64,000 nucleotides of DNA from NCBI RefSeq assembly GCF_040869045.1, contig NC_090323.1:156508426-156572425 (forward strand). The letters run 5' to 3'. Of the stretch, positions 1 through 10,489 are shown one piece after another; the first letter of the stretch is position 1; each line of letters opens with the position of its first letter. Under the pieces are notes generated by a model. That model was not told where the DNA came from. It searched no databases and was given only the letters and a program-made list of their open reading frames with translations. Source of the DNA: Eurosta solidaginis (taxonomy: Eukaryota > Arthropoda > Insecta > Diptera > Tephritidae). The translations under genes and the position numbers were made by a program.

Positions 1-490
1 GATCGGACTGTAACCACGCCCACTTTTTCATATTGAAAAGGTGCGATAATTCATTACCAAAGACGGGTAAGGCGATGACATTTGGTAGTTTGGTTGACCT
101 TATGACGCAGAATAGAAAATTAGTAAAATTTTGGACAATGGGCGTGGCACCTCACACTTTTAAAAGAAGGTAATTTAAAAGTTTTGCAAGCTGTAATTTG
201 GCAATCGTGGAAGATATCATGATGAAATTTGGCAGGAACGTTACTCTTATTACTATATATATGCTAGACAAAAATTAGCAACATCGGATGACGCCCACTT
301 TAAAAAAAAATATTTAAAATCAAATTTTAACAAAAAATTTAATATCTTTACAGTATAAAAGTAAATTATGTCAACATTCGACTACAGTAATGATATGGTG
401 CAACAAAATACAAAAATAAAAGAAAATTTCAAAATGGGCGTGGCTCCGCCCTTTTTCATTCAATTTGTCTAGGATACTTTTAATACCATA

Positions 491-854
491 AAAAAAAATA
501 AATAAATGTAAGGCGCGATAACCTCCGAAGAGATCTAAGGCCGAGCTTCTCTTCCAATTTGCGTCGTGCTCCTCTTGATTTTCCCTACAAAATGGCCGGA
601 CGGGACTTACATGTTTTATGCCGACTCCGAACGGCATCTGCAAGGCAGATGAGTTTGCACTGAGAGCTTTTTATGGCAGAAATACAATCGAAGCGCTTGC
701 CAAACACTGCCGAGGGGCGACCTCGCTTAGAAAAGTTTTCTTCTAATTTAAAAACCTTATTTCTAAAATTTTGTGTTGCTTTGCCCGGGGTGCGAACCCA
801 GGGCATACGGTGTGGTAGGCGGAGCACGCTACCATCACACACCGGTGGCCGCCA
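491..854 (-). mobile_element. tRNA-derived SINE, copy S1 (full length)
   Basis: A 364-bp SINE on the minus strand. Its head (minus strand, about 770-854) has a tRNA-like pol III promoter: an A-box-like stretch around GTGATGGTAGCGTG and a B-box GGGTTCGCACCCC. The 3' tail is a (TTTA)n/T run at 491-508. It is flanked by a 10-bp duplication with one mismatch (TAATACCATA at 481-490, TAATGCCATA at 855-864), which matches the uninterrupted family-A sequence near 41641-41655. At least four other copies lie in the window (7125, 23327, 36888, 41059). No protein is encoded; SINEs move with the machinery of a partner LINE, not identified here. Confidence 0.85.
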
Positions 855-1629
855 TAATGCCATAAGTCGAACAAAAATTTACCAATCCTTCCCAAATTTG
901 GTAGGGGCATAGACCCTATGACATTAACTGTTTTCTGTGAAAGTGGGCGAAATCGGTTGAAGCCACGCCCAGTTTTTATACTCAGTCGACCGTCTGTCCT
1001 TCCGCTCGGCCGTTAACACCATAACTTGAGAAAACATCGATATATATTTACTAAACTTAGTTCACGTACTTATTTGAACTCACTTTATCTTGGTATTATA
1101 AATGGCCAAAATCCGACTATGACCACGCCAACTTTTTGATATCGAAAAATTTTGAAAAATGCCAAAATTCTATACCAAATATGAAAAAAGAGATGAAACA
1201 TAGATATTGGATTGGGTTTATTAAGCAAAATATAACTTTAGAAAAAACTTTGTAAAATGGGTGTGACACGCCCTTGGGATCATGGCAGGAATACTGTTCG
1301 TGGTATCTACATATATATAAAGAAGTGTACATTTTGATTGTCACTCCATAACTCGAGAACGGATAGAAAGATTGCCATGAAATGTTTAAGAAAGATACAG
1401 GAAGGAGAGGTGATGTTTAGTTGATTTTGAAATCCCAAATCGTTTTAGCCATTCTTGAGTTGTGATTTTTTTTGAGAAAAAATTCAAAATTTGAAAAAAA
1501 TAAGTCAGGTTTTCTTTCCTGACGCTATAACTCCAGAACGCACCAACCGATTACCACGGTTTTGCATTCGTTGGAAAGGTCTCAGCCTTCGTGAGGTTTA
1601 TGGCGAAAATAATTCTGGATCGACGCACA

Positions 1630-2115
1630 GGGTCTCGAGATATAAGCCAAAACGTGGATCCAGGTACCCCTTGAATATGTTTATAGAATATGGATATCAA
1701 ATGAAAGCTGTTGATGAGTCCTTTAGTATAGGGTAATTTTCATACCCCTGGGTGACTAGGGTCTCGAGATATAGGCCAAAACGTGGACCCGGGTACCCCT
1801 AGAATGTGTTTATAGAATATGGATATCAAATGAAAGCTGTTGATGAGTCCTTTAGTATAGGGTAATTTTCATACCCCTGGGTGACTAGGGTCTCGAGACA
1901 TAGACCAAAACGTGGGCCCGTGAACGCCTAGATAGTGTTTTTACAGTATGGGTATCAAATTGAAGCTTCTGATGAGTGCTTTAGTACAGGGTAAATTTTA
2001 TGGCGCTGGGTGAATAGGGTCTCGAGATATAGGCCAAAACATGGACCCGGATACCCCTAGAATGTGTCTGTATTATGGATATCAAATGAAAGCTGTTGCT
2101 GAGAGCTTTAAAGTA
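1630..2115 (+). repeat. 129-bp tandem repeats inside the Helitron
   Basis: Four phases of GGGTCTCGAGA begin at 1630, 1759, 1888 and 2017, a constant 129-bp period; the last unit is partial. Units share a block with TCGAGATATA, CTAGAATGTGTTTATA and TATCAAATGAAAG. That block aligns with the 130-bp monomer of family A (26190-29400), which carries TCGAGATATC, CTAGAATGTGTTTGTA and TATCAAATGAAAG in the same order and nearly the same spacing. Confidence 0.9.
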
Positions 2116-2309
2116 ATTTTCATTGTGATAATCGATTTATTCGCATCAACCTGGCAAAACTGATAAATATGCATGCGAAGCCGATATAAAGACATGAATT
2201 AATAATACCCGCAAACCTATTTATATACGTCCTATTCGATTTGCCTGAAATTTGGTATATAAATTTGCCTATATTAGTATTTACGATGCTTTTTTCCGGA
2301 AAGTAGACC

Positions 2310-2402
2310 AGAGATGGACTGGGACTTGGATTAGGACCAGGACTGGGACTGAGACTGCGACTCGGAGTGGGACTGGGACTAAGACTCGGAATAGGACTGG
2401 AA
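2310..2402 (+). repeat. GGGACT-type short tandem repeat
   Basis: Imperfect 6-bp repeats of the form GGACTG/GGGACT/AGACTC run for about 90 bases inside the Helitron. Purine-rich DNA continues to about 2530. Confidence 0.75.
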
Positions 2403-2489
2403 CAAAATAAATACCACCCTCTGGAACTGGCAATAAGATATGAAGAAGAATGAGAAAAACTTGAGAGAAGAGAAAAGGGAGAAGGAGAA

Positions 2490-2932
2490 GAAGACTTAGA
2501 AAGAGATAGAATTAGACGAAGATGGAGATAGATGAAGCGAAAAAGACGGAGGGAGGAGTGAATACAAAGATTAGGAAAAAGTGTAGAGTGGCTAGGGCAG
2601 AGTTAGGCGGAAAAGCATATTAAAATATATGCAGATAGACCAAATTAGGGCAGAACAAAGTCTGCCGGGTCCGCTAGTTACATATATAAATAAATTAGCG
2701 GTACCCGACAGACGACTGAGAAGGGATAGAATGAGACGAAGATGGAGATGGATGAAGCGAAAAAGACGGAGGGAGGAGTGAATACAAAGATTAGGAAAAA
2801 GTGTATAGTGGCGAGGGCAGAGTTAGACGGAAAAAGCATATTAAAATATATGCAGATAGACCAATTTAGGGCAGAACAACGTCTGCCGGGTCTGCTAGTT
2901 ACATATATAAATAAATTAGCGGTACCCGACAG
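2490..2932 (+). repeat. 221-bp tandem duplication of the Helitron 3' end plus host flank
   Basis: Two copies (about 2490-2711 and 2711-2932) each hold the Helitron tail, hairpin and CTAG, followed by host sequence TTACATATATAAATAAAT through GGTACCCGACAG. CTAG recurs at 2895-2898, 221 bp after the first. Because host flank is included, the duplication followed or accompanied insertion. The copies differ at scattered positions, so it is not very recent. Confidence 0.85.
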
Positions 2933-3425
2933 ATGATGTCCTGGGTCACCATGGTCCACATTTTGGTCGATATCTCGAAAAAGCGTCCACCTATAGAACT
3001 AAGGCCAACCCCCTTTTAAATACTCATTAACACCTTTCATTTGATACCCATATCGTACAATCACATTCTAGAGTACCCCGGGTTCACCTTTATGGCCATA
3101 TCTCGAAAACCTATAGAACTAAGGCTCACATTTTAAAATACTCTTTAATACCTTTCATTTGATATCCATGTCATAGAAACATATTCCAGGGTTATCATAG
3201 GTTTATTTTCCGACATGGTGATTTTCCGTTATTTGACAAAGGATGAAGGAAAATCGTTCCAAAAAACGTCACGCTTGGTCTACAATTTGGTCAATATTTC
3301 CCAAACGTGTTTGATATGGAATTAAACACCACTTATACATCTACGAAACGCTACGAAACCAACGCAGCTAAGTTCTCAGCTGAGTATGTTATGTTCGGTT
3401 ACACCCGCACTCAGCCTTCCTTACA

Positions 3426-4062
3426 TACATACAACTTTTGTTCACAGCGATTAAGGACGTAGAGTACTAAAACATGTGTATCAATACAACACAAACAAGT
3501 GTTTTTTCTTTTTCACTACCGTCCATATCATCAATACACTTGTTCCAATTATTCATGAATTACAGCCAAATTTTTGTATCCTCGTCATACAAAACAGCGC
3601 GTTAGAATGTTAAACACCACAGCTGCTTAGCTGGCAAAACCCAAGAAATTTCCTTAAAAACGAAAAAAAAGAAAGAACTTTAACCAAATATAAACAGTAC
3701 ATGAAAAATACATTGAGAAACGAGCGAAACTCGAGAGTGGTTTGGAAAAAAGCTTTAGGCATAATATTCCCAAACAGTTTGCAAAATATAACAGTGAAGT
3801 TTAGGATTTGTAGCAAAACGACGGAGTTGCTTATCTATATCACGCTATGATATGCTCATGCCTATACATTAAGATACAGTCAGTGTGAAATGAAAGTGTA
3901 CACACGTCTAATGTAACAACATTAGCTCTATTTAAGGGTTTTCTGGGCGACACAAAAGAACACTATTTTTTGAATTTCTGTTTAATTTAATGGAAAATCA
4001 AAAACAAAACTCCTACAAAAAGAAAAGCTATGACGAAAAATCGAAAAAACTTCATCTATTTA
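3426..4062. other. No feature recognised
   Basis: AT-rich spacer; open frames are short and show no known motif. Confidence 0.5.
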
Positions 4063-5600
4063 GGCCCGGTTTTTCAGTACTTGGTTAAGCTAAGCTTAAA
4101 CTAAGTTTGCTTAAACTCCAGTCAAATTTAAACTCTAGTTAAAATACTGAACAGTTTTTCAGTCATGGTTTAAGGCCGCCTTTGGGATAGGATTTTTTCT
4201 GCTGGAACATTGGTTTTTCATTATGATGTTGCTGTAGCGATAAGGATACTCCTCGAACGTTTTGGGGAGTGTTATAGATGTTGATGGTCCTTCGCCGGAT
4301 GCAGATCCATTACGTTCCGGTACCAAGCCCGACCATCTCGGGAACGATTTGTTATGACCACATGCGGCCTTCTAGGCCATACCGCCCTCCCACGCCCTAG
4401 ATCCACGATGAGTTCGGGGTAGCTAGAGCCTCGGTTGTTAATGTAATAGGATTTTCCACGGATAGGTGAGGTTGGCAACTGGGTTTGGAGAAGTTATATA
4501 GTTATGGATACGGCAACAGCTGAATTTTGTTTACCCAACAAACATGGAAAAAAATTTTCTCCATCGAATATCCATCCAGATAGTTCTCGAGTTGATATCC
4601 AACTTCATTCTTCAATCACTATCCAACCTTTTAGGAATTTTATAAAATTTAGAGTTTTCGAGTTGATCTCCAACATCATTAATATTTTCCAATTATTATC
4701 CAACAGTTCTCAAATTAATATTCATCACATTTCTTCAGTTGATACCCTACTTTGGATAACGAGTTGCGGTGGAGTTGAAAAAAAAATATCCAAGGTACCA
4801 CCAAAACCAACACCTGTTTATTGTGAGAAATAAACAACTGGCTGACAGCAGTAATGAAGCGTAATTAATCAAAAATAAATTGTATATATTTTGTTTTATG
4901 ATCGTTTTTGTTTTGTCGGCCTATTGATATTTGATTCAAGGTTAGCTGTATAGATAAATGGTTAGCGCAGCGTGCCTAAAGCGTACTGATGATGAAGGCT
5001 TAGCACCCTTCGAAAAGGATCTACCTGCGCAGCTATGGCAGGTTGTCTGAACAATTTTCTACTTAAGTACTATTCCAAAAACTAAATACCATTTTTCAAT
5101 TATACAAAAATTAAAAAAACAATAATTATCATTAGAAAAAAAATTATTGTTCTGGCCTTGAGCTCGAATCGAACCATGAACTATTTTCTTTTATTTTTGT
5201 GAAAATACTGTAGTATGGAATTTTATATTTGAGTCCAGTTAGTAAACCACAAGTTGTTGATTAAATTTTTTCAACTTAAGTAATAACATTTTTTGTTTTA
5301 TAAAAAATTAACTCTTTTGCTAAGTATGCTGTGATTCTCGTGTTGAGCCAATGTTTCGAAACAACTCTTGAGATTTTAGAAGTATGCCTAGTTATCAGTA
5401 TGAGCTCTAATGGTACTCAAGCCCAAATGCTTCTTGGGTATATTCGACGCCATTGATATGACTGATATGTTAACTAGAGTTTAAACCCTGCCAGATAGGT
5501 CGCTTAAGCTCAGCTTAAGCTTCAGTTAAAGTAGACTGAAAAACTGCAGAAAAGTTTAAGCGTAGTTTAACTGACAAACTGAGTTGGATTTGTACTGAAG
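4063..5600. mobile_element. Possible decayed TIR DNA element
   Basis: The left edge (4069-4130) contains GGTTTTTCAGTACTTGG followed by AAGC/TTAA-rich motifs. The right edge, read on the minus strand (about 5600-5500), contains AGTTTTTCAGTCTACTTTA followed by AAGCTTAAGCTGAGCTTAAG. Matching terminal and subterminal motifs in inverted orientation suggest a TIR element, with ends loosely resembling those of Harbinger-like insect MITEs. A CAA-type repeat lies inside (4223-4478). A 109-codon frame at 4504-4833 has no recognised motif. A tRNA-like stretch near 4960-5030 (GGTTAGCGCAGCGTGCC) could be an old SINE head. No clear target duplication was found. Confidence 0.35.
4223..4478 (-). repeat. Dispersed repeat E, copy 1 (stem-loop near its 3' end)
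   Basis: Its minus strand contains GTTCCCGAGATGGTCGGGCT, GGATCTGCATCCGGC and near the end a short stem-loop (CTCCCC ... CGAGGAG). The same modules recur at 6836-6975 and 58165-58310. The end reads TATCGCTACAGCAAC, which looks like the start of a CAA tail, so this may be the 3' end of a non-LTR element or a derived SINE. Confidence 0.6.
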
Positions 5601-5654
5601 TATCAAAATAAAGTGAACAAATTAGTGTTCATATGTTTGCAAGGAAAGAATCGT

Positions 5655-5800
5655 CACTAAGATACTGTTTAGGCGACCCACCTAGCGGTAATAATTGAAG
5701 ACTCGCGGCAGTGCTTAAATAACTCGCTACTCCATTGTGCTTAATAGCGGAGATACGTACCTCTGTTGGTCATAGTGTATAACCTACAGCCGAATCGGTT
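5655..5800 (+). repeat. Dispersed repeat G, copy 1
   Basis: Shares GAAGACTCGCGGCAGTG-type sequence and flanking order with 21330-21465. No coding or end structure recognised. Confidence 0.5.
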
Positions 5801-6369
5801 GCGATGAATCATGGACACATACGCCTTTCGGTCATAGTAGTGGAGAATAGTGTAGAGATAAAATGGAGAGACACATTTTATTTCAACTGAGTATAATGCA
5901 TACTGAAATTTAGCAGTACTAATTTCGTGCGCAACAGTTTCATAAGTGTAGATGAAATTATGCGCTTAGCAGTCCATATAAGTTTTAAGTTCATATGTGT
6001 AAAAAAACACAGCTGTTCTAGAAGTCAACAGAAAAACATAAAGAAAATTTCAAAATCGCTCCAAATTAGGCATTGACTAATAGGTGTTAAAATATGGTCA
6101 GTTTTGCGTGGTATTGTGAAAAATACTTTCAAAATTGTCGGGAAATATTTTAGAAATATCAGGAGAAGCTGGGCAAGTTCTACGAAAGAAAAATTCTTAT
6201 ATCCATACCCAACCAAATAAAACGCTTAAACTTTCCTAAAAAATAGTGTAAACATATCTTTTGGAATATACTTTTAGCAACGAAAGCAAAATTGAGGTGT
6301 CAGCGAAGAAAAAGACCAATAAAAAATATGAAATCCAATAAAAGAGATACTAGTTGAAACGCAATTATT

Positions 6370-6840
6370 TATCCACAGTGAATCATGGAGCGGTTAGGTG
6401 ATGGTGTGGGGGTATTTGGCCTTAGGCAATGTTGAAAATCTGATTTTGCTAGAAGATCCCTTGAATGAATTAGACTATCTGAACATGTTAAATCATAATT
6501 AAGTGCCAAAAAAATTCATTTCTGATCAATCATGTGTGTTTCAGCAGAACTGTGATACGGAACACACTGCGAAAGTTGTCAAAAATGGATACTCTATTAC
6601 GCCCAATGCAGGAAGATCACCCACCGCAGTTACTGCAACTAAAGCCATTGACCATCTATAGGAGAACTTAGACAGAAAATCCGAAAAAGACCATTGGGAG
6701 TAAGATTTGCTCAAAGCCGCCATTTTGGTATACTTAATGCCAGAAAATTGTACCGGAGATGAAAGCAATGTTTTTTAGATGCATGCCACGTTGTTAAAAA
6801 TCCATAATAAAACCAAATGGAAAGCATAAAAGATTCAATG
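6370..6840 (+). pseudogene. Tc1-like transposase remnant
   Basis: Conceptual translation across several frames gives peptides in the order expected for the second half of a Tc1/mariner-superfamily transposase: a VMVWGYLAL-like segment (about 6400), the block FQQNCDTEHTAKVV (about 6540), DHL followed by a stop and ENLDRKSEK (about 6650), and a C-terminal end with VIKNK/TKW-like residues (about 6800). In active relatives the second block holds a catalytic Asp after FQQ; here the base encodes Asn. Stops and frameshifts are frequent and no inverted termini were found, so it is a long-dead fragment. Family-level assignment is confident, the subfamily is not. Confidence 0.7.
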
Positions 6841-6975
6841 TGGTTATATCAAGTCGTTCCCGAGATGGTCGGGCTAGGTCCTCAATGGTGCATGTTACAT
6901 GGACGTACCGGATCTATACACCGATAACACTCCACAAAACCTTCGGGGAGGGTCCTTATGGCAACAGCAATAGGA
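6836..6975 (+). repeat. Dispersed repeat E, copy 2
   Basis: Contains GTCGTTCCCGAGATGGTCGG, ACGTACCGGATCT and the stem-loop ACACTCC...CTTCGGGGAG, followed by CTTATGGCAACAGCAA. Lies directly after the Tc1-like remnant. Confidence 0.65.
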
Positions 6976-7124
6976 TAATTGTCTTAACTACTTAAAGTGC
7001 ACATTAAAAAATTGTATTTCTTTAGAGACAATTTATTTTTTGGTTATATGTTCTCGAACAATCGATGTAGTTACTCCGTTTTGATTTGGATCTCCTCATA
7101 TCATTTTCAAAGAAAAAACAAATT

Positions 7125-7350
7125 GTTCGGCATCTGCAAGGTAGGTGAGTTTTCACTGAGAGCTTTTAATGGCAGAAATACACTCGGAGCGCTCGTCAAA
7201 CACTGCCGAGGGGCGACCACGCTTAGAAACATTTTCTTCTAATTGAAAAACCTTATTTCTAAAATTTTGATGGTGCTTTGCCCGGGGTGCGAACCCGGGC
7301 ATACGGTGTGGAAGGCGGAGCACGCTACCATCACACCACGGTGGCCGCCG
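7125..7350 (-). mobile_element. SINE copy S2 (3'-truncated)
   Basis: Minus-strand copy of the tRNA-derived SINE. The pol III head is complete (A-box region about 7315-7340, B-box GGTTCGCACCCCGG near 7285), but sequence downstream of the GGCATCTGCAAGG block is missing at the 7125 edge. No clear flanking duplication. Confidence 0.8.
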
Positions 7351-8529
7351 CGTGGAGTTAATAATGTTACTTTGCAGGTGTGTACACTTTATTTTGACAC
7401 TGACTGTATATATGTATGCATATTGGAATACATTTGCATACCGACAACGAGACAACGATGACGTGGTGGAGTGAAACATCTACAACAACTACGAGAAATG
7501 ATTTTGGCAAGCAAATAGCGTGTTGTAAAGCTATTTGGCACCATCTGACAATCCTTACTTGATATTTGGAAAATTAGGTGTGCGCGCCTTCCGGCCATGT
7601 GTAAAAAATAATTATTTGTCGTGCAATGTAAACATTATTCACTCTACTTGTTCACCAAAAAAGTGCTCAAAAGAAGGTAATGTAAAAAGAAATTAAGACA
7701 AAAAATAAAAAAAATTGTATAGCCAAGGAGGTGTTACCAAAGAATTGTATGTGGTAGGAAATGTTTTGTATATAAATTTAATGCAGTCGATTACATTATC
7801 GACACTTTAATCTATGCATCTTATAAAGTAAAATCACAAGATATATATTTAATGTCAAAACTCGACACAGACAGTTTTGATTTTAAAAAGGCTTTCTGCA
7901 TTTCAAAGCTTAGCTACGTGGAATTATTATTTTGAATATAATGTGAAGGAATACAAAAAAGGAATATGGCAATTTACAAAAATGTAGATAAAACTATTGT
8001 GGTTTCCAGCAAGATTTAAATAATAAACAAATTAATCGGTTTGAAATATTAAGACTTTCAAACTCTCCATTGCCTCGTAGCTATACAAATTTCTCAAGTG
8101 AAACTATTTTGCATTTAAACTTTCGCGCGATATTTACTTTCGTTCCACTGTGTTTTTCTAAGCCAGTTTGTGTGTTTGTTCGGTGTGAACCAAACGCTCA
8201 AAAACGCGTTTTGTGAGGGCATTCCATTAAATGACGTTGTTGAATAAGATCGTATGTCGGAAAAGCTCAGAATTGGCTAGTTATCTACCTACATGTTTGT
8301 GTAAGCTGAAAGTATTCATGGGTGCCTTGTTCAGATCGCTGAAAACTTGTATTTTGAATCGGGTCCTTTCGTTAAACTGTCTGTTAACTTCTACACAAAA
8401 GTTTCACCTAGTATATGTATCGACTATTATTATGAGCATGAGGGGCATCATACTGCGAGGTTAATAAGACCGAATACCATTATTAATTAGTGGTATGCTG
8501 TATTAAATATTCACATTTTTATGCCGACT
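7351..8529. other. No gene recognised
   Basis: AT-rich DNA with short frames only. The 77-codon frame at 8231-8464 has no recognised motif. Some of 8520-8600 faintly resembles the SINE body (ATGCCGAC...CTTTTCATG). Confidence 0.4.
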
Positions 8530-8689
8530 ATAACAGCATCGGCCAATAAGGAGACTTTTTCCGAAAAGCTTTTCATGACAGAATTAGCCCAAAAAGCTCA
8601 TCAGCATCGTTTATTCGTACTTAACGGCCTAAGAGACATTTGCCGTTTCGTAGCAAGTAACACCACTTATCTCTGTTCTCCTATAACTG

Positions 8690-9130
8690 ACGCTAATTGG
8701 GCGCATGAAGCGGGGTCAAGTCTTCCTCCACATGCCTCTCCCAACTCAGTGAAGATCTCACTCATCCTCCACTCCTATATACTTGTGTCGATTGAAAACT
8801 TTCTTTGCTAAAGCATTTCCGTTTATTCGCATAACATGAGCTACCCAGCGAAGCCTTTTATTCGCTACACTATATTCATATATGTGTAAACCTCATAAAC
8901 CTCCTTCAATGTTCGCCATTTGTATCATGGACAGGACCATATATCTTCCGAAGAACTTTCCTCCTAAGCACTCCAGGAGCCAGATCATCTTCCCTCGACA
9001 GCGACCATGATTCCGAGTCATACATCAGGACAGGTATGATCAGCAACGTGTAGGACGTGATTTTAGTTTGTCAACTGAGGATTGAGATGTGATTGAGAAT
9101 ACTCAGTTACCTGCCATGCTATATCTGATC
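8690..9130 (-). mobile_element. RTE-like non-LTR remnant (C-terminal part)
   Basis: The minus strand gives, in broken frames, the same C-terminal peptide order as 18975-19303 and 48980-49340: a segment for initial priming contacts, a KVLR/IYG-like block, NGEYRR-like residues and a WLG/HVM-like block. At nucleotide level ATAACATGAGCTACCCAGCG (8831) parallels ATAACATGGCCTAGCCAGCG (19066). Further fragments may lie at 9440-9660 on the plus strand, where a YADDV peptide occurs. Confidence 0.55.
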
Positions 9131-9649
9131 CTTTAACTCTACGAAGGGCTTACCAAATACTGCCGACCGACGAACAAGTAAAAAAATAATTGCCGGCCCC
9201 TTTATTTTACATGAGCGCAGAGTATATATCAATTATCTTACAATTTCTACGTAAACAAATTATAATATTTTGCCGTCTTATGCATACGGAAGATTAAGCC
9301 AGATCTTTCTTAAAAATTTTCGTGTGGAGCTTCTTATTTTTCGTACAAACTAAACTTAACTACATACTTTACGCCGACTACGAAAGGCATCTGAAAGGCA
9401 GATGATAAAGTTGTACACCGGGCGCGTCTTTAAAAAGGTGTTCACCTATTCTGTGTGGATTAGGCAGAGGTCCTGTGCTCACCTTGATCAAATTTTTGTC
9501 TAGGCAGGTACCTGAGCTCATCAGAGTGCTGACGTAGATGTTTCCTTATTCTACTTGAAGACGGGGCTAGATCAAACAGTTGTTTGCTGGGGTTTCCAGG
9601 TTTATGACAATTTAGCTAAAATTTCCGGTTCAGAATTTCGTTATGCTGA

Positions 9650-10485
9650 TGATGTTCGGGGATCACGTCGTGGCTGTTTTGAGTGCAGATTTTTTATTTT
9701 TTTTTTTCGTGCTGTCGTCAAGCGACTTGAGGATCTTGTTTCTGCTTTGTACTTTAGATAAAATTTCGGAGGCATGCACCTTGAAAATGAGTGTGTCATC
9801 GAAAGTTATTCCCAAAATCTTTGGGTGACTGACAGTCGGAAGCGTAACACCGTCGACTTGAACGTCCAAAATTTGCGCCAATTTGGAAAATTTGGAAACT
9901 AATTCGCTCATTGAAGGCCAGGTCCTCTTACCATTATCTTGCAGTCGTCGGAAATGAAAAACAGAAGTTGGGATAGGGCACTACCGTGTGGAACTCCTTG
10001 TTTAAATCTCCTATGTTTTGAGGTTTTGTTCCTCAACTGAACCCACGTTTTCCGACGATTTAAATAATATGCAACTTTTTAGAGGGGGGAGGAGTGTACT
10101 TTCTTTATATTTGTTAGCGTGTAGTGGTTGACTGTGCAAAAAGCTTTTAATGGGTCAGGTGCCACCCTTTTGTGATTAAATTTTTGCTGGTTTGGCCTGT
10201 AATTTATTTTTGTATTTACAGCATTTACCGCGATGGTAGTGATATGCACCTTACGGGAGCCATTCTGATGGGTAGATAAGTGAAGATTCACAGTGAAATG
10301 GGGAAGCTGGACGGTTTCCAACGTCTTTGGTACTGGCGAGAGAAGTGATATCGGTCGATGTGTCTCACTTTCTTTATCTGGTTTTCCAGGCTTAAGTAGG
10401 GGAATTAGCCTTGTTCGGCTATGACAGCTCAACGCCAAGGTGTTTCAACATTGACATGGTTATATCGTCTGGGCCTCTTCTGGAA
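9650..10485 (-). mobile_element. Jockey-like non-LTR reverse transcriptase remnant
   Basis: From 10485 leftwards the minus strand gives ordered reverse-transcriptase peptides: TMSMLKHLGVELS-like sequence, then LIPLLKPGKPDKESE and RPISLLSPVPKTLE (about 10400-10300), an ALNAV/SKAF-equivalent stretch (10230-10110), RRFKQGVPHGSALS (about 10050-9985) and finally HPKILGITFDDTL (about 9835). These are fingers, palm and thumb blocks of a Jockey-superfamily RT. The active-site region between 9985 and 9910 is lost or scrambled, and several frameshifts are needed. The same family reappears at 62635-62835. Confidence 0.75.
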
Positions 10486-10489
10486 CCTC

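Larger units (their letters stand above)
1306..2677 (+). mobile_element. Non-autonomous Helitron with 129-bp internal repeats
   Basis: The element begins TCTACATATATATAAAG and ends with a 6-bp hairpin (GGCAGA at 2650-2655 and TCTGCC at 2661-2666 around ACAAAG), seven bases, then CTAG at 2674-2677. It sits exactly between A and T: the left flank ends GGTA and the right flank starts TTACATATA, while the same site in copies A2, A3 and A6 reads uninterrupted as GTATTACATATA or GTATTATATATA. TC at the start, a 3' hairpin plus CTRR and insertion between A and T define canonical Helitrons. The interior holds a pair of diverged start-proximal segments, 129-bp tandem repeats (1630-2115), a GGGACT-type repeat (2310-2402) and a purine-rich block. 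No Rep/helicase frame is present, so movement needed an enzyme supplied elsewhere. Confidence 0.85.
1..3425 (-). mobile_element. Family A element, copy A1 (Helentron-like, nested insertions)
   Basis: Reads as the reverse complement of the complete copy at 59845-62185. It enters the window part-way through its 5' half (the GTGGGCGTGG block and the TTCGATATCGAA-type palindrome, here decayed) and ends near 3425 with the inverted-repeat relative CTCAGCTGAGTATG, a decayed hairpin and CAGCCTTCCTTAC. Host sequence continues across each insertion: a SINE at 491-854, a Helitron at 1306-2677 and the duplicated Helitron end to 2932. About two diverged 130-bp monomers lie at 2935-3190. No coding potential was seen. 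Assignment to the Helentron group is inferred from end structure (see copy A6); repeat membership itself is read directly. Confidence 0.75.

Noticed and set aside
770..854. Possible tRNA gene on the minus strand
   Set aside because: The A/B boxes belong to the SINE head, repeated in other copies, and no proper anticodon arm or acceptor stem is formed.
4504..4833. 109-codon plus-strand frame
   Set aside because: No recognised motif; lies inside a decayed repeat region.
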